From the NCBI GenBank assembly GCA_021292165.1, contig CM037879.1, forward strand, positions 117,253,359 through 117,317,358: 64,000 nt of DNA, in the 5' to 3' direction. Under the pieces are notes generated by a model. That model saw nothing but the letters and a program-made list of their open reading frames with translations. It did no database searches and had not been told where the DNA came from. Position 1 is the first letter of the stretch. Each line of letters opens with the position of its first letter. Shown piece after piece: positions 36,534-47,861 of the stretch. A program made the position numbers and the translations under genes. Source of the stretch: Shinisaurus crocodilurus. Its lineage: Eukaryota; Chordata; Lepidosauria; Squamata; Shinisauridae.

Positions 36534-37042
36534 ATGTCACCAGCTTTTCCCATGTTAACACTTCTGAGCATGTTTTACTATATGTGCCTTCGGCGCCGAG
36601 CCAGGACAGCGACAAGGGGAGAACGGATGAACAATCGGAGAGCTATTGAATCAAACAGAGCCTTACCTATCAATGTTGAATTAATCCAATATGCCAAAGA
36701 AGTGTTGGATTTCAGCTCCCATTATGGCAGTGAAAACAGCATGTCATATACCATGTGGAATTTGGCTGGAACGCCTAATGTGTACCCTAGCTCTGGTGAC
36801 TTCACACAGACCGCTGTATTTAGAAGTTATGGAACATGGTGGGAAATGTGTCCTAGTGCACGGTCACCTTTTATGAGAACACCCCCCAATTTCCATAGTC
36901 AAGACTACGTAGAGCTTGCTTTCGAGGAACCAGTTTATCCTACGGCAATACATGTTTTGGAAACATATCATCCAGGGGCTGTTGTTAGGATTTTGGCATG
37001 TTCTGCAAGTCCTTATTCCCAAAATCCGCCCACTGAAGTAAG
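36534..37042 (+). CDS. FBXL4: FBXL4 coding exon 1 (residues 1-170, start codon)
   Basis: First coding exon of F-box and leucine-rich repeat protein 4. The frame opens [19 protein letters not shown] and continues into an arginine-rich stretch ([12 protein letters not shown]), as expected for a mitochondrial targeting/anchoring N-terminus. Residues from about 60 onward ([45 protein letters not shown]) are the conserved discoidin-like beta-sandwich of FBXL4. The acceptor AG is at 36440-36441, and the donor GTAATT starts at 37043, splitting an Arg codon (AG|G). The start is the first ATG in frame with the conserved N-terminus. Its Kozak context is weak (T at -3, T at +4), and an in-frame Met follows at residue 7. 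Family knowledge: FBXL4 is the substrate receptor of an SCF (CUL1) ubiquitin ligase at mitochondria that limits BNIP3/NIX mitophagy, and its human loss causes mtDNA depletion. I see no damage in the exon. Confidence 0.97.
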
Positions 37043-38080
37043 GTAATTCACCTTATTAATTTTCTCTTCCTTTTCTTGATAATGAGATGTTAAAATATTT
37101 AAAGAAGAATTTCATCCTTTAAAAAAATCTGGATAAAAAGTTTGATGTTTAAAAATATATGACCTTGGTTGTTTTTTTTTATGACTGAGGGATAGTTGTA
37201 GAAGCATAGAAACCATGGTTGGGCAACACCTTACTTTTGTACTATACTTGTGGCGTTGGTGATAATACAGTCTTCATTGATATAGCTTGAGGAGACTAAG
37301 TAAATTACATGAAGCATAGTTACGCTCATGTATGTAGTCTTTGAATTGCCCGCTGAATCGTTTACTAAAAATGTAAAAATAAACACAGACATTTTGGGGC
37401 TGGAAAAACCCAAGCAGTAGTGAACTGCTTTAAGGCCTGGGTCCACTTGTGTAATGAAGGAGGGAAATTCAAACTTACCAGTCAATAGCATGGAGCAACC
37501 TGGTCATGCATCTTGCAGGTGATTTCTACAGTACCTACTTAGCATAATGCTGAGTCAGACTGGAATTGGTATACAAATGCAGATTTTGGGATCTACCATA
37601 GCCTGACCATGCCTGGCATGTTCTTTGTTCAAATATATTTCTAGAAAAGGTGGAGGATAAGGTTGGATTCATTACACAGGTGGTCCCAGGCCTTAAAGCA
37701 GTTCACCACCGCTTAGGTTTGTTTTTGGGTATCCATCTCTCTAGGTCTGTAGTGATAGCATTTATGAAGAAATAGGCCATGCTAAAAGATTAAAATATTG
37801 GACACGCTTGGACCGAGTGCTTTAACCACATGCAAATGTATTTAAAGGCAGTAAAAGAGTAAGAAAAGAGAGCAAAAATGTTAACTGGTATTTTTCAACC
37901 ATGACAGTTAAATAAGTTAACTGGGTTATCAGTATTGCATTTGAGGTGTTAAGAGGTACTAGCCCAAATGCCTCTAATATTTAAAAGAAGTTTCCCCCAT
38001 GTTGGGGGATAGAAGTGTGTTATACCTTTGAGGTACCATACTTAGGACTAGAGCAGATGCAGAAGATCACAGGTTCAATA

Positions 38081-38314
38081 CAGGCAGTCCCCAGGTTACG
38101 AATGAGTTCTGTTCTTAAGAATGTCTTTAAGTTGAATTTGTATGTAAGTCGGAACAGCATAGCGTTCTATATGTTAAAATCTGCATTTATGCAAATTGCG
38201 TAGTATACTACACTATGTACTCTACGTAAATGACGTAACACCAGGGAACCCAGAAGTCCGTTCTTAAGTATGGGTTGTCTGTAAGTTGGACGTTCTTAAC
38301 TCGGGGACTGCCTG
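38081..38314. mobile_element. Tigger-type MITE (CAGGCAGTCCCC family)
   Basis: Terminal inverted repeats CAGGCAGTCCCCAGGTTACG at the left and the complementary CGGGGACTGCCTG at the right, flanked by TA at 38079-38080 and 38315-38316. It is 234 bp, non-coding, and a different family from the CAGTAATACC copies. Confidence 0.87.
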
Positions 38315-38485
38315 TACTTGACATTTCCCACTAATTCTCTAGTAGGAAGTCTGGGAAAGGCTGCTGTCTGAGGCCTTGGAGAGCTGCTGCCAATCGGAAT
38401 ACTGTGAGCTAGTAAAACCCCTGTTGGGCCAATGGTTTATTTATGAGGCTGCTTTATATGTTCATTACAGTCATATATTCATTTA

Positions 38486-38488
38486 TTA

Positions 38489-38533
<45 letters not shown>

Positions 38534-38536
38534 TTA
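38486..38536. repeat. (ATT)n microsatellite
   Basis: Long TTA/ATT run at the tail side of the minus-strand SINE, probably grown from its A-rich tail. Confidence 0.88.
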
Positions 38537-38765
38537 TTATTATATTTATACCCCACCTTTTTTCCTGAAAGGAACCCAAGGTGGCTTACATAATCCTCCT
38601 CCTCCTCTCCATTTTATCCTCACAACAACCCTGTGAGGTAGGTTAGGCTGAGAGTCAGTGACTGGCCCAAAGTCACCCAGTGAGTTTCATGGCGGAGCGG
38701 GGACTAGAACCCGGATCTCCCAAGTCCCAGTCCAACACTCTAACCACTACGCCACACTGGCTCTT
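38537..38765 (-). mobile_element. tRNA-derived SINE, copy 4
   Basis: Minus-strand head AGAGCCAGTGTGGCGTAGTG, box B-like GGTTCTAGTCC, conserved body and a T-rich/ATT tail at the left. Its head and flank match 35906-35990 in inverse orientation. Confidence 0.87.
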
Positions 38766-38829
38766 ATGTTCTGTAATGTTCAATACAGTCGTAACTCAAG
38801 CTTCTAATTAACTCAGGTTTCAATCCTGT

Positions 38830-39540
38830 TACGACAGATAATTCTGGGCGCTAGATTCCCTCTAACCCCACACTCTTACGAAAGGTTTAGGATCTTTGGC
38901 TGGGGTAAAACCTGCGCTGCTGGGGTGGAAAGTGTGCGCTTTGCTCCTTTTATACTTAAACAAACCTACACACACACACACAGACTCTAGAAACAAAAGG
39001 GTGGTTTTATTGAAGAAGAATATAGAGTAGGTACAGCGTCTTACTTGTTGGTAAAGCAAACTTAGTGATGTCAGGCAGCAAAATATCTTTACGCTATGGT
39101 TCAAACACACCCTGTATTCTGGAGAGGAGAAAGAGTCTCTTTTGCCCTGACAAGCCTGAACAGAAAAGGGGGAGGGGGGGGAGATTCCCACCTAGAAGGA
39201 TAGAAAAGCAAAGTCCCAGCTACTACCTGTCTGCTGTGATGAGGTTCCAGCTGTAGCCCTGCAGTTCGCGTTCCAAGGTGACCCCCTCAGCTCTTTCTCC
39301 CCACCCACCTTGCTAAAACCTCTTGGTTCTTATAGTTTCTTTCTCGCCTTTTTTGAGGGAATGAGAGCAGTGGGGGTGGTCTTTGCCCCACCCATGTCTT
39401 CTAACCCTGCTAACGACCTTACTCTTTGTATTTTGATAGCTCTTGATGGGTGTACAAAGGTTTGGGTCTTCTTGCTGATGAGACTGTTTTTGGAGTAAGC
39501 TTCTGGTGGTATTCGCCCAGTGGGGGGGGGGGGGAGCCAT
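38830..39540 (-). mobile_element. Possible solo LTR of an endogenous retroelement
   Basis: Read on the minus strand there is a TATA-like AACTATAAGAACC near 39330, an AATAAAACC poly(A)-signal context near 39007 followed by a GT-rich stretch, and a CTAGCGCCCAGAA sequence near 38850 resembling a primer-binding-site junction. No gag, pol or env remnant lies next to it. The boundaries are guesses; it is annotated only as a non-coding remnant. Confidence 0.35.
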
Positions 39541-40069
39541 ATCTTTTCAGGAGAAATCTTCCTGTGTTTTAGGCGATATGCAATATTCAGGTCTTAATCA
39601 ATGCAAGCCTGCCATTCATTTGCCTATGCATGCCTCTAGGCTTCACTCACTCTTCCATTCAAGCCTTCAGTCATGACCTTTTGCCTTCTGCCCTGCTGGG
39701 GAGGTGGGCAGGCTACTTCTTTTCTCTTGAACCCTTGCTTATCCAACGCTTCTTATGAGGGCTGTGGACTTCTTTTTGGAGGTGTAGTCCTAACCAAATG
39801 ATCAGAACTATATCTCATCTTAACAATCCTCAAAAAATTAGTCACATTCATTTTGATACATTTAAATCTGAAAACTCATAATCATGGATGTTAAATTACA
39901 TACATGTAAACAGCAATAGTGCATCAGCATCAATCCCTATAACTGACATAGACTACTTCTGGGATCAAATTTCACTCTTCTCTCTTCTGCTTGTGAGATC
40001 ATAGTTAAACTGTTGATGGGTATACTAGTAGAATAGTAGACAAAAGTAAGTATAGACAAAAAGTATAGA

Positions 40070-40144
40070 CAAAAGTAAGAGTCCGTTCGGGTTGCTATTA
40101 ACGACGGAGTTGGTAATAGCAACCCGAACGGACTCTTACTTTTG
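40070..40144. repeat. Perfect 31-bp inverted repeat at the LINE 5' junction
   Basis: The arms 40070-40100 and 40114-40144 are exact reverse complements around a 13-nt spacer (40101-40113). The right arm is LINE coding sequence; the left arm is its inverted copy. To the left, GTATAGACAAAA-type units recur three times. Confidence 0.95.
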
Positions 40145-42772
40145 ACTATATGTGCAGAGCATAATCTCACTATCACAAACACGCTCTTTCGACAAAAGAA
40201 TAAGTTTAAAACATCATGGCAGCACCCACGGTCAAAGCACTGGCATCTTCTGGATTATGTAATTGTCCGTGTTAGAGATCGCCGCAATGTACTTCTTACT
40301 AGGGCCATGGTGAGTGCCGACGACTGCTGGACAGACCACCGACTAATCCGGTCCACAATGGTTATCAACATTGCTCCCCAACGTAGGCTTCAAGGAAGGA
40401 AACCAAGGCGTAAAATGAACATCCAAGTCCTTCAAGATCCTATTAAGCAAACTCGTCTTCAATCACTTCTTAAGGAACATCTACCTACGGAACCTCCTGA
40501 CAACATTGAGGACCATTGGTCTAAGCTGAAAACCTCCATTACTGCAGCTTGTGAACAAACTATTGGATATGAAACTAAGAAACATCAGGATTGGTTTGAT
40601 GAAAATGACAATGAGATTAAATATATAATTGACCAAAAAAGGAAAGCCTTCCAAATATGGCAAAATGATATTAACTGCGCTGCCAAGAAAAAAACCTACG
40701 CTAGCGCAAAGGCTGAGGTCCAAAGAAGAACAAGAGAACTTAAGAACGCTTGGTGGAAAAAGAAAGCTGAGGAAATTCAACAACTTGCAGAATCTCATGA
40801 TGCACGGGGCTTTTTTAAGGCCACAAGGGCCATTTATGGACCAAAAACCTATGGTACAAACCCTTTACAATCAAAAGATGGCACCAAACTCTTAAAAGAC
40901 AAAGAGTCTATTGCACTGCGTTGGAAAGAGCATTATTATGACCTTTTAAATCGTAAGTCTAAGGTGGATAATGAGATTTTTTCGCAAATCCCGCAAAAAC
41001 AAATTAAAGAGGAACTTGCAATACTCCCCACTTTGGATGAAGTAAAAAAGCCATTAATCAAATGAAGAACAACAAAGCTAGTGGACCAGATGGGATTCCT
41101 GCTGAAATCTTTAAAGAAGGGGGGCCCCGAACTTGTACAACATCTTCATAAACTCATCGAAAAAATCTGGATAAGAGAAGAGATCCCAGAAGACTTCAGG
41201 GATGCCATAATTATCACCCTCTTTAAGAAGGGTGATAGAACAGACTGTGGAAACTATCAGGGCATTTCTCTCTTAGCAACCGCAGGTAAAATATTTGCTA
41301 GGATTCTCGCAAACCGTCTTCTATCTATTTCAGAAGAGATCCTCCCTGAAACTCAATATGGTTTCCGCCCCTCTAGAGGGACAGTAGACATGATTTTTAC
41401 TGCACGTCAGCTCCAAGAAAAATGCCGGGAGCAAAATCAACCCCTTTATATGGCATTTATCGATTTGGCTAAGGCCTTTGATACTGTAGACCGTACAGCT
41501 CTCTGGACTATCCTTATGAAAATTGGATGCCCCAATAAATTTGTGAATATCTTGCGACTTCTCCATGACAACATGACGGCAACGGTTTTGGACAACAACG
41601 GCTCTCATGGTGCTCCATTTAAAGTAGGATCAGGTGTTAAACAGGGATGTGTTATCGCCCCAACATTATTTGCCATTTTCATCGCCATGGTTTTACATCT
41701 TGTCGAGGGGAAACTTCCCACCGGTGTGGGAATTATATATCGAACAGATGGAAAGCTTTTTAATCTCAGCAGGCTGAAAGCAAAAAGTAAGGTAATTACA
41801 ACCTCCGTTGTGGAACTTCAGTATGCTGATGATAATGTGGTCTCCGCACATTCAGAGGATGATCTCCAAACTATCCTAAATGCTTTTGCAGAAGCATACG
41901 AAAAACTTGGTCTCTCACTTAACATCAAAAAAACCAAAGTGCTTCATCAGCAAGTGCAAGCCAATCCTTTGGTGATGCCATCTATCCAGCTTGGCGGGAC
42001 AATACTGGAAAATGTCGATCATTTTCTCTATCTTGGCAGCTATCTTTCTGTTACAGCTAACATCGACAGTGAAATCCAGCATCGTCTGAGCTCCGCAAGT
42101 GCTGCATTTTCTCGAATGAAACATAGAGTGTTCGAGGATCGGGATATTTGTAAGAAGACCAAAACACTGGTTTATGAAGCCATTGTATTACCAACTTTAT
42201 TGTATGCCTGCGAAACATGGACTATCTATAAAAGTCACTTCCACCTCCTTGAAAGGTTTCATCAACGTTGCCTCCGGAAAATCCTGCGAATTACTTGGGA
42301 AGATAGGCGAACAAATGTCAGTGTACTGGAAGAAGCAAAGACTACTAGCATTGAAAAAATGATCCTTCAACGCCAACTTCAGTGGACCGGTCATGTTGTT
42401 CGAATGCCTGACTGCCGTCTCCCAAAGCAGTTACTTTACTCACAACTCAAGGATGGAAAGCGGAATATCGGTGGTCAATATAAGAGGTTTAAAGATGTTC
42501 ATAAGGCTAATCTAAAAAAATGCAATATAAACATCGAAAACTGGGAAGCTCTGGCCCATGAACGATCTAAATGGAGGTTGGCCTTTCACAAAGGTTCTAT
42601 GGACTTTGAAGAAGCCTGAGTGCAAGGTGAAAGGGAGAAACGTGCTAAGCGAAAAGCACGTCAAATGAATCCTTTACAGGACCATCTTCTATCTTGTAAC
42701 CTGTGTCCTCACTGTGGGAAGCTGTGTGGATCTAGAATTGGCCTCCACAGTCACTTACGGACCCATCGCTAG
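40102..42772 (+). pseudogene. LINE ORF2-like: endonuclease C-terminus, reverse transcriptase, C2H2 zinc finger
   Basis: Order of parts: end of an APE-type endonuclease (HPRSKHWHLLDYVIV about 40227; SADDCWTDHRLI about 40315), a linker, then the reverse transcriptase with GNYQGISLLATAGKIFARIL, YGFRPSRGTVD, FIDLAKAFDTVDR, GVKQGCVIAPTLFAIF and the catalytic YADD box (about 41823-41834). A C-terminal region follows (LQWTGHVVRMPDCRLPKQLL, about 42379), then a CPHCGK...HSHLRTH zinc finger ending with TAG at 42770-42772. Damage: a one-base loss in an A-run (about 41046-41051), a compensating change in a G/C-run (about 41118-41127), and one TGA at 42617-42619 before the zinc finger. Assignment to the RTE-like group is from motif resemblance only. 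Confidence 0.9.
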
Positions 42773-44349
42773 AGTCTACACAATCTTCTTTAGAATTTCC
42801 TCCTTTTATCCCGGAAGACAATCTTACTCGGTCACGAGTGATCGCCTGATGATGATGATGATGATGAGAATAGTAGATGAATTGGGAGTCCAAAGAAATC
42901 CTGTTTAATGAAGGATTTCATGCCTTTTAATTTCTTTATTCATATAGAAAAAATATTCTTAAAATATTTCTTCTTAGATCAGTCTTGGCTTGAGTTTCTT
43001 GTTACTCAGGTAGACTTACATAAATGGAAGTTTCATCCTCCGATTTACCAGGTACGTAAAGAATTGTGCCAACAGTTGAGTAATGAATTTATTAAAGCAG
43101 AGCAAAGATTTAATATACTGCTTTCTTTGGTATATGAGGCACAGAATTTGTTTCATTGCAGTTGGGCTAGATGGCTAGGTTCTCTTCTATAATTCTCAAT
43201 CTACATTTTAATGAAACTATTGTCTGAACATCATGTATGCCATGTTGTTCTTGTAGTGTACCATACCAGAAGATGATGAAGTTACATCCTATGGAGCTAT
43301 GTGCACATATATAGAGCTCATCTACTCAGCAGTTTGCTAGTCACTGTACCTGAATTTGTAAAAAGCCATTTATGTGTAAGCATGTTTAATACATGGCCCT
43401 ATGATGCCAGAACAAACAAATGGGATGGGTGGAGGACATGCAATGCAGTCTTGCTTATTGGTCTTCTCCAGGAATTGAAGATGATAAACTGAGCCCTGCT
43501 GGATCATAGAAAAGGTCCATCTAGTCCAGCATCCTGCTTCCCATAGTGACTAATCAGGGCATGAAGGGAATATACCTCTCCACCAAATGACAGGCAGTTG
43601 CACACTACCTCTGAACTTGTGGGTTCCATATAGCTATTCTGACTAAAAGTTATTGATAGATCTATCTATAGATTTTTCTAACCCCCTTTTAAATCCATTT
43701 AAGCTGGTGGTCAGGGTAGAATTAGACATTATGAATGACACCCAGCTGCCCCAGACAGCAGCAGCCCTGTGTCTCTTCCTCTCTCAGAGGATACTCAACA
43801 TGTGATCTGGTGTTATGCTATGAATTTCACTATCCTACAAGGGGCATTCAGTGAAGTGAAGCAGGGATAGGGAAGTTCTATGATATGACAACATCATATC
43901 ATATGTTGACTATGCTGAGACATTGTGACTGGGTTCACATGCCAAGTTAAGCCATGGTGGGTTGTGAACCTTGTAAGTGTCACCGTGGCTTATCGTGATG
44001 TGCGAACCCAGCACGGACTATTCAAAGCAGTTTGTTAGCCACGCACAAGTAACCCTGAGAACCTATGGCTTGTCATAGGGTTGTTGAGGGTGGCTTGTTC
44101 TCAGGGTGCCTTGTTGCAATTTCTGAACCTGCCAGTGTGGCTTGTCCAAAGTGGCTACAGAGCCACTTGGCAAGAGCTGCAAAAAAGGCCATGCCGCTCC
44201 TCACAATCTTGCCAGTGCCACCTCCAGCTTTCCTCCTCCCTCACCAGTGATGTCTGCCCCTCCACTGATGCTGAAATGGCACTTTGGAAGAACTGTACCC
44301 AAGTCACTACCTTTTAAAAATTATTTTTTCGGTGCTTTGGAAGTATACA

Positions 44350-44365
44350 AATGAGGTTGTTGTTG

Positions 44366-44412
<47 letters not shown>

Positions 44413-44413
44413 T
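44350..44413. repeat. (GTT)n(ATT)n microsatellite
   Basis: GTT triplets passing into a long ATT run. Confidence 0.9.
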
Positions 44414-44492
44414 TCCAAGGCCTTCACAAGTGCACAGGTATGCAGATTCGCCTGTCCTCTATGTGTAGTCTCTCTTTGTCAATTTCCTTATA

Positions 44493-44738
44493 CAGTCATG
44501 CCTTGGATTGAGAGCATAATTCGTTCCGGAAACGTGCTTGTAATCCAAAACACTCTTATATCAAAACGAAATCCCTCCAAAAAAATGTGTACAGAGATTT
44601 TTAATTTAAGCCGTACTACAGTACTTGTATTGCAAGACGTCGCTTGTATATCAAGTAAAAAAAAATTAAATATTTAAAAATTTGCTTGTTCTGCAAAACG
44701 CTCTCAAACCAAGTTACTTGCAATCCAAGGTATTACTG
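44493..44738. mobile_element. Tigger-type palindromic MITE, copy 3
   Basis: CAGTCATGCCTTGGATTGAG at the left, complement of CAGTAATACCTTGGATTGC at the right, TA at 44491-44492 and 44739-44740. Same orientation as copy 1. Confidence 0.88.
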
Positions 44739-46308
44739 TATATTACAGCTATCAAGGGAAGTGCTGAAGTGGGGTATGTAATATCCTAGGAAATTGAGAC
44801 TGCACATAGGCTAATTTGTGCACACTTGTGAAGGACCAGGAAAAAAAATTAATACTAAGAGCAAGTATGAACCCATTTGCACAATTTAGAAGCACTGAAA
44901 AAGGGGGGGGGGGAAGTAATTTCTCTGAAAAGGAGCTCTAAAGGGGAGGGGGCAATAACTCACACTTGGCAATGTCACCCTCTCGCTATTATGCCGTGAA
45001 CTGACACTTGTCAATGCCCTACCTCCTTTCAACACTTTCCTGAGTCCCAATGAAGTTGACAAATGGGAGTTATTGGCTCCCCCCCCCCCAATCGCTTGAA
45101 CATAGATGTTTAAGCTTTTCAGAGCAATTACTTCTGGGGTGAATGCACTTCAGCACATTTGCGCAAATCACTGTGGAAGGTTTTTGTTTGTTTGTTGGTT
45201 TGTTTTTTAACCTTTATTTTATATTGGCACAAATCTCCACGAAGGTGAGGAAAAAGAATGTGGTTGAAGGGGACAGGCAGGTGCAATTACTGCTGGTGCA
45301 GGTGCCCCATTTACTCCATCCCATTCAGCCGCCTTCTAACGTTTTTTTTAAAAAACAAAACAAAACGCTTTCACGGTGATTTGCACAAATTTAAAGGTTT
45401 GGAGCAGAGGGCTGAGAGCACTGATGACATGAGGGAGAATGGTGGTGGCAGCTAGCAGTGGAGGGCAGCGACAAGCACAAAGCTGGGTGGGGGAGCCAAA
45501 AGTGGAGGATGATAGATTAGGACATTGACAATACAGGGATATGGCTCTGCTGGGCTAAACGCAGGGGGAATTTGTGCAAATCTAATGGCAGGGCAGTAAA
45601 ACGGAGCACCTTCTCTCGATGCCCCTCCCACCCTTTGTTAATGTCCTCCACCTCTGCGCTTCCCTTGCTAGGAAACAGCTTTCTTTATAAAAGCTGCTTC
45701 ACATTACACTTCATGCTTAAAACGAAATGTCAGTGTCCTTGTAAATTCCATCCTGCCTTTTCTCCTAGCAGTGGTCATTGTTCCTGTGCACTTGTGCAGG
45801 AGTGTATATACCCCTTGCGAATGCCCTTGGGACACTCCCTGGTGTTCTTTCTTCATGGTTCTTAGAAAAAAATAATAATCCTGAGGCTGAGAAGGGATGG
45901 AGGAGAATGGCAGCAGCATTCTACCACAAAGCCTACCGGGATAGTTGCTGGCAGTGGGCTGGAGGACTGAGAGGAACTGGGAGAAACAAGCCATAGGAAG
46001 CCGCCAAGTGGGTGATCGTCTTTGGGGAGTAACAGGGCAACCCACCCACCGTGGCTTCTTCCCATGGTGGCTTAGTGTGATGTGTAAATGCGCCCTCTGT
46101 GAGAAAGAGGAAAAGGAGGTACAGCACTTTCAGCCCCATGTTTACCATAATACCCAGTTCCATTCTAAGGGCAAGGTAAAGAAAAAGCTAAGGAAATGGA
46201 GTCTGGCTGGAGTCAGGAAGTGGAACATTTATTCTTCATAGCTTCCCTGTTTCTTCACATGAAACCACAACCTTTCTTACCCTCTTATGTCCCACTGTTT
46301 TGCAATTA

Positions 46309-46755
46309 AGGGCGCAGTCCAACTGGGATGCCCATAACCCTCCGAACCTGGAGGATTACAGGCATCCTATGGAGAGCAGGAGGGGCGCAGAGGCGAAGGT
46401 TGCCTCTGCGCTTCTCCCGCTTTGCAAAGCACTTAGATGCCCGATTTCGTCTGTCTAAATGTGATGCTTCAGAGTGGGAGGGGAGGAGGCTGAGGTGCCG
46501 CAGGCAGGATACTTTGTGTCTTGTTGGGGCCTGTTTCCTCCTCCGCCCCCACCCCCGAAGTCCTCCGAGGTCGCTCTTACAACCCTGGAGAAAAAGCTGA
46601 CGTGGTTCGTTCCATAATGGCTGCAGGGGGGGAGGGGGGTATCTGAGCATGGATCCCCAGCTACAAGGTCAGAGGTCATTTTCTGACCTCGTAGCTGGGA
46701 ATCCAAAAAAAATCCTGTGGCTGTAGATGCTGTCTAGCAGCCATAGGATTGTACT
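46309..46755. repeat. Cluster of hairpins, possible composite fold-back element
   Basis: Three stems in a row: GGATGCCCATAACCCTCC with its imperfect complement ending at about 46370; GCGCAGAGGC / GCCTCTGCGC (10 bp, perfect, about 46386-46413); and GGATCCCCAGCTACAAGG with its complement (about 46650-46703, two mismatches in 23). The outer ends AGGGCGCAGTCC and GATTGTACTGCCC are weakly complementary. Confidence 0.55.
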
Positions 46756-47773
46756 GCCCACCAGAAATCTTAATTTATCATGAGTAGTTCTATTTCTTGA
46801 ATATAAAATCCTAATGCTGAAAAAATGTTGTGACCACACTATAGATCAAATGGGGGTACATAAATTGTATGTGTAGTTCTGATCAGAGTAGAATGGAAAA
46901 AAAATGAGGTTTGACTTGCAGTAAACCAATGTCCCCTGCTGTTAGTATGACCTTTTGAAATAATCTGTTTTCGGTTTGTTGGGTCTGTGGCTGTCTGTTG
47001 CTCTCTTTTTCTGTCTGTCTAGTCAGAGCATTTACTTTTAAACTGAACTTCCCTGTCTGATATTTATTGCTTCATGCTAGTGAAACTTACCTTTTGCTAG
47101 AAATTTCAGTAGTCTTGTCATAATAATACTATTTGATTTATGCTCTAGAGTGGCCTTGAAACTTTTGTCTGACTTGTGCAGGTACTTCCCTTTTGTGTCA
47201 TTTATTCCCAGTATGTGACCAACCCAGCATAATTGTGTTGTGATGCATATGGCTTAAATATTACCAGTTGGACAGCTGCACTTTATTATGACAGGATTTC
47301 GTCACTTACCGGTAATACTTTTTCTTCATTAGCACTAGAGCATAGCACTCAGGTGTCGGATGTAAGCCTTTTCTGGGGTCAAATATAGTAGATGTATTTG
47401 TACCCTCAATATAGATGTTCAAGCTTGCAAACAGTTTCATACGTGTCACTGTTTCCAGCTCTGTACTTTTTATTTAAAAGTGTCTTGGAAATTTATATCT
47501 CAAAGAGGATGCCTTCTAGAATATTTTCACATCTTTTTAATTGGCCTAGAATGTGGGTCCTGCCTACATTCTATGCATATTGTAGTCCCCAGTAGGCTGT
47601 CTGGATAGATTCTCCAAGGTGTATAGCCCTGAACAACTTTACCAGTAAAAACAGAAGTCCCATTGTGTGAAGGAACCTTGTATTGAATCCCACTCTTCTT
47701 ACTGATGGTGGTCATTTGGGTGCTACCAAAATGGACTGCTAGATTCACTCATAATGAAACCATTCATGTACTT

Positions 47774-47861
47774 CAGCCTTGCCCAACCTGGTGCCTTCTG
47801 AACTACAACTGCTATCATCTCTAGCCAGCATGGCTGCACGGCACCAGGCTGGGGAAGGCTG
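47774..47861. mobile_element. CCTCCAGATG-family hAT MITE, short copy
   Basis: Ends CAGCCTTGCCCAACCTGGTG and CACCAGGCTGGGGAAGGCTG are inverted repeats; the centre is reduced. No clear target duplication. Confidence 0.75.

Larger units (their letters stand above)
40041..42866 (+). mobile_element. RTE-like non-LTR retrotransposon, 5' truncated, nearly intact
   Basis: AGAATAGTAGA is present on both sides (40030-40040 and 42867-42877), an 11-bp target duplication. The 3' end reads GGAAGACAATCTTACTCGGT, GATCGCCTGATGATG and a short (GAT)n tail. The 5' end lacks most of the endonuclease domain and begins with an inverted copy of its own first bases (see fold-back). The few disabling changes suggest a young insertion into the FBXL4 intron, in the sense direction of the gene. 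Confidence 0.92.

Noticed and set aside
40142..42619. Host gene for a reverse-transcriptase/craniofacial-development-like protein
   Set aside because: It is the ORF of a non-LTR retrotransposon with a target-site duplication and a LINE-type 3' end.
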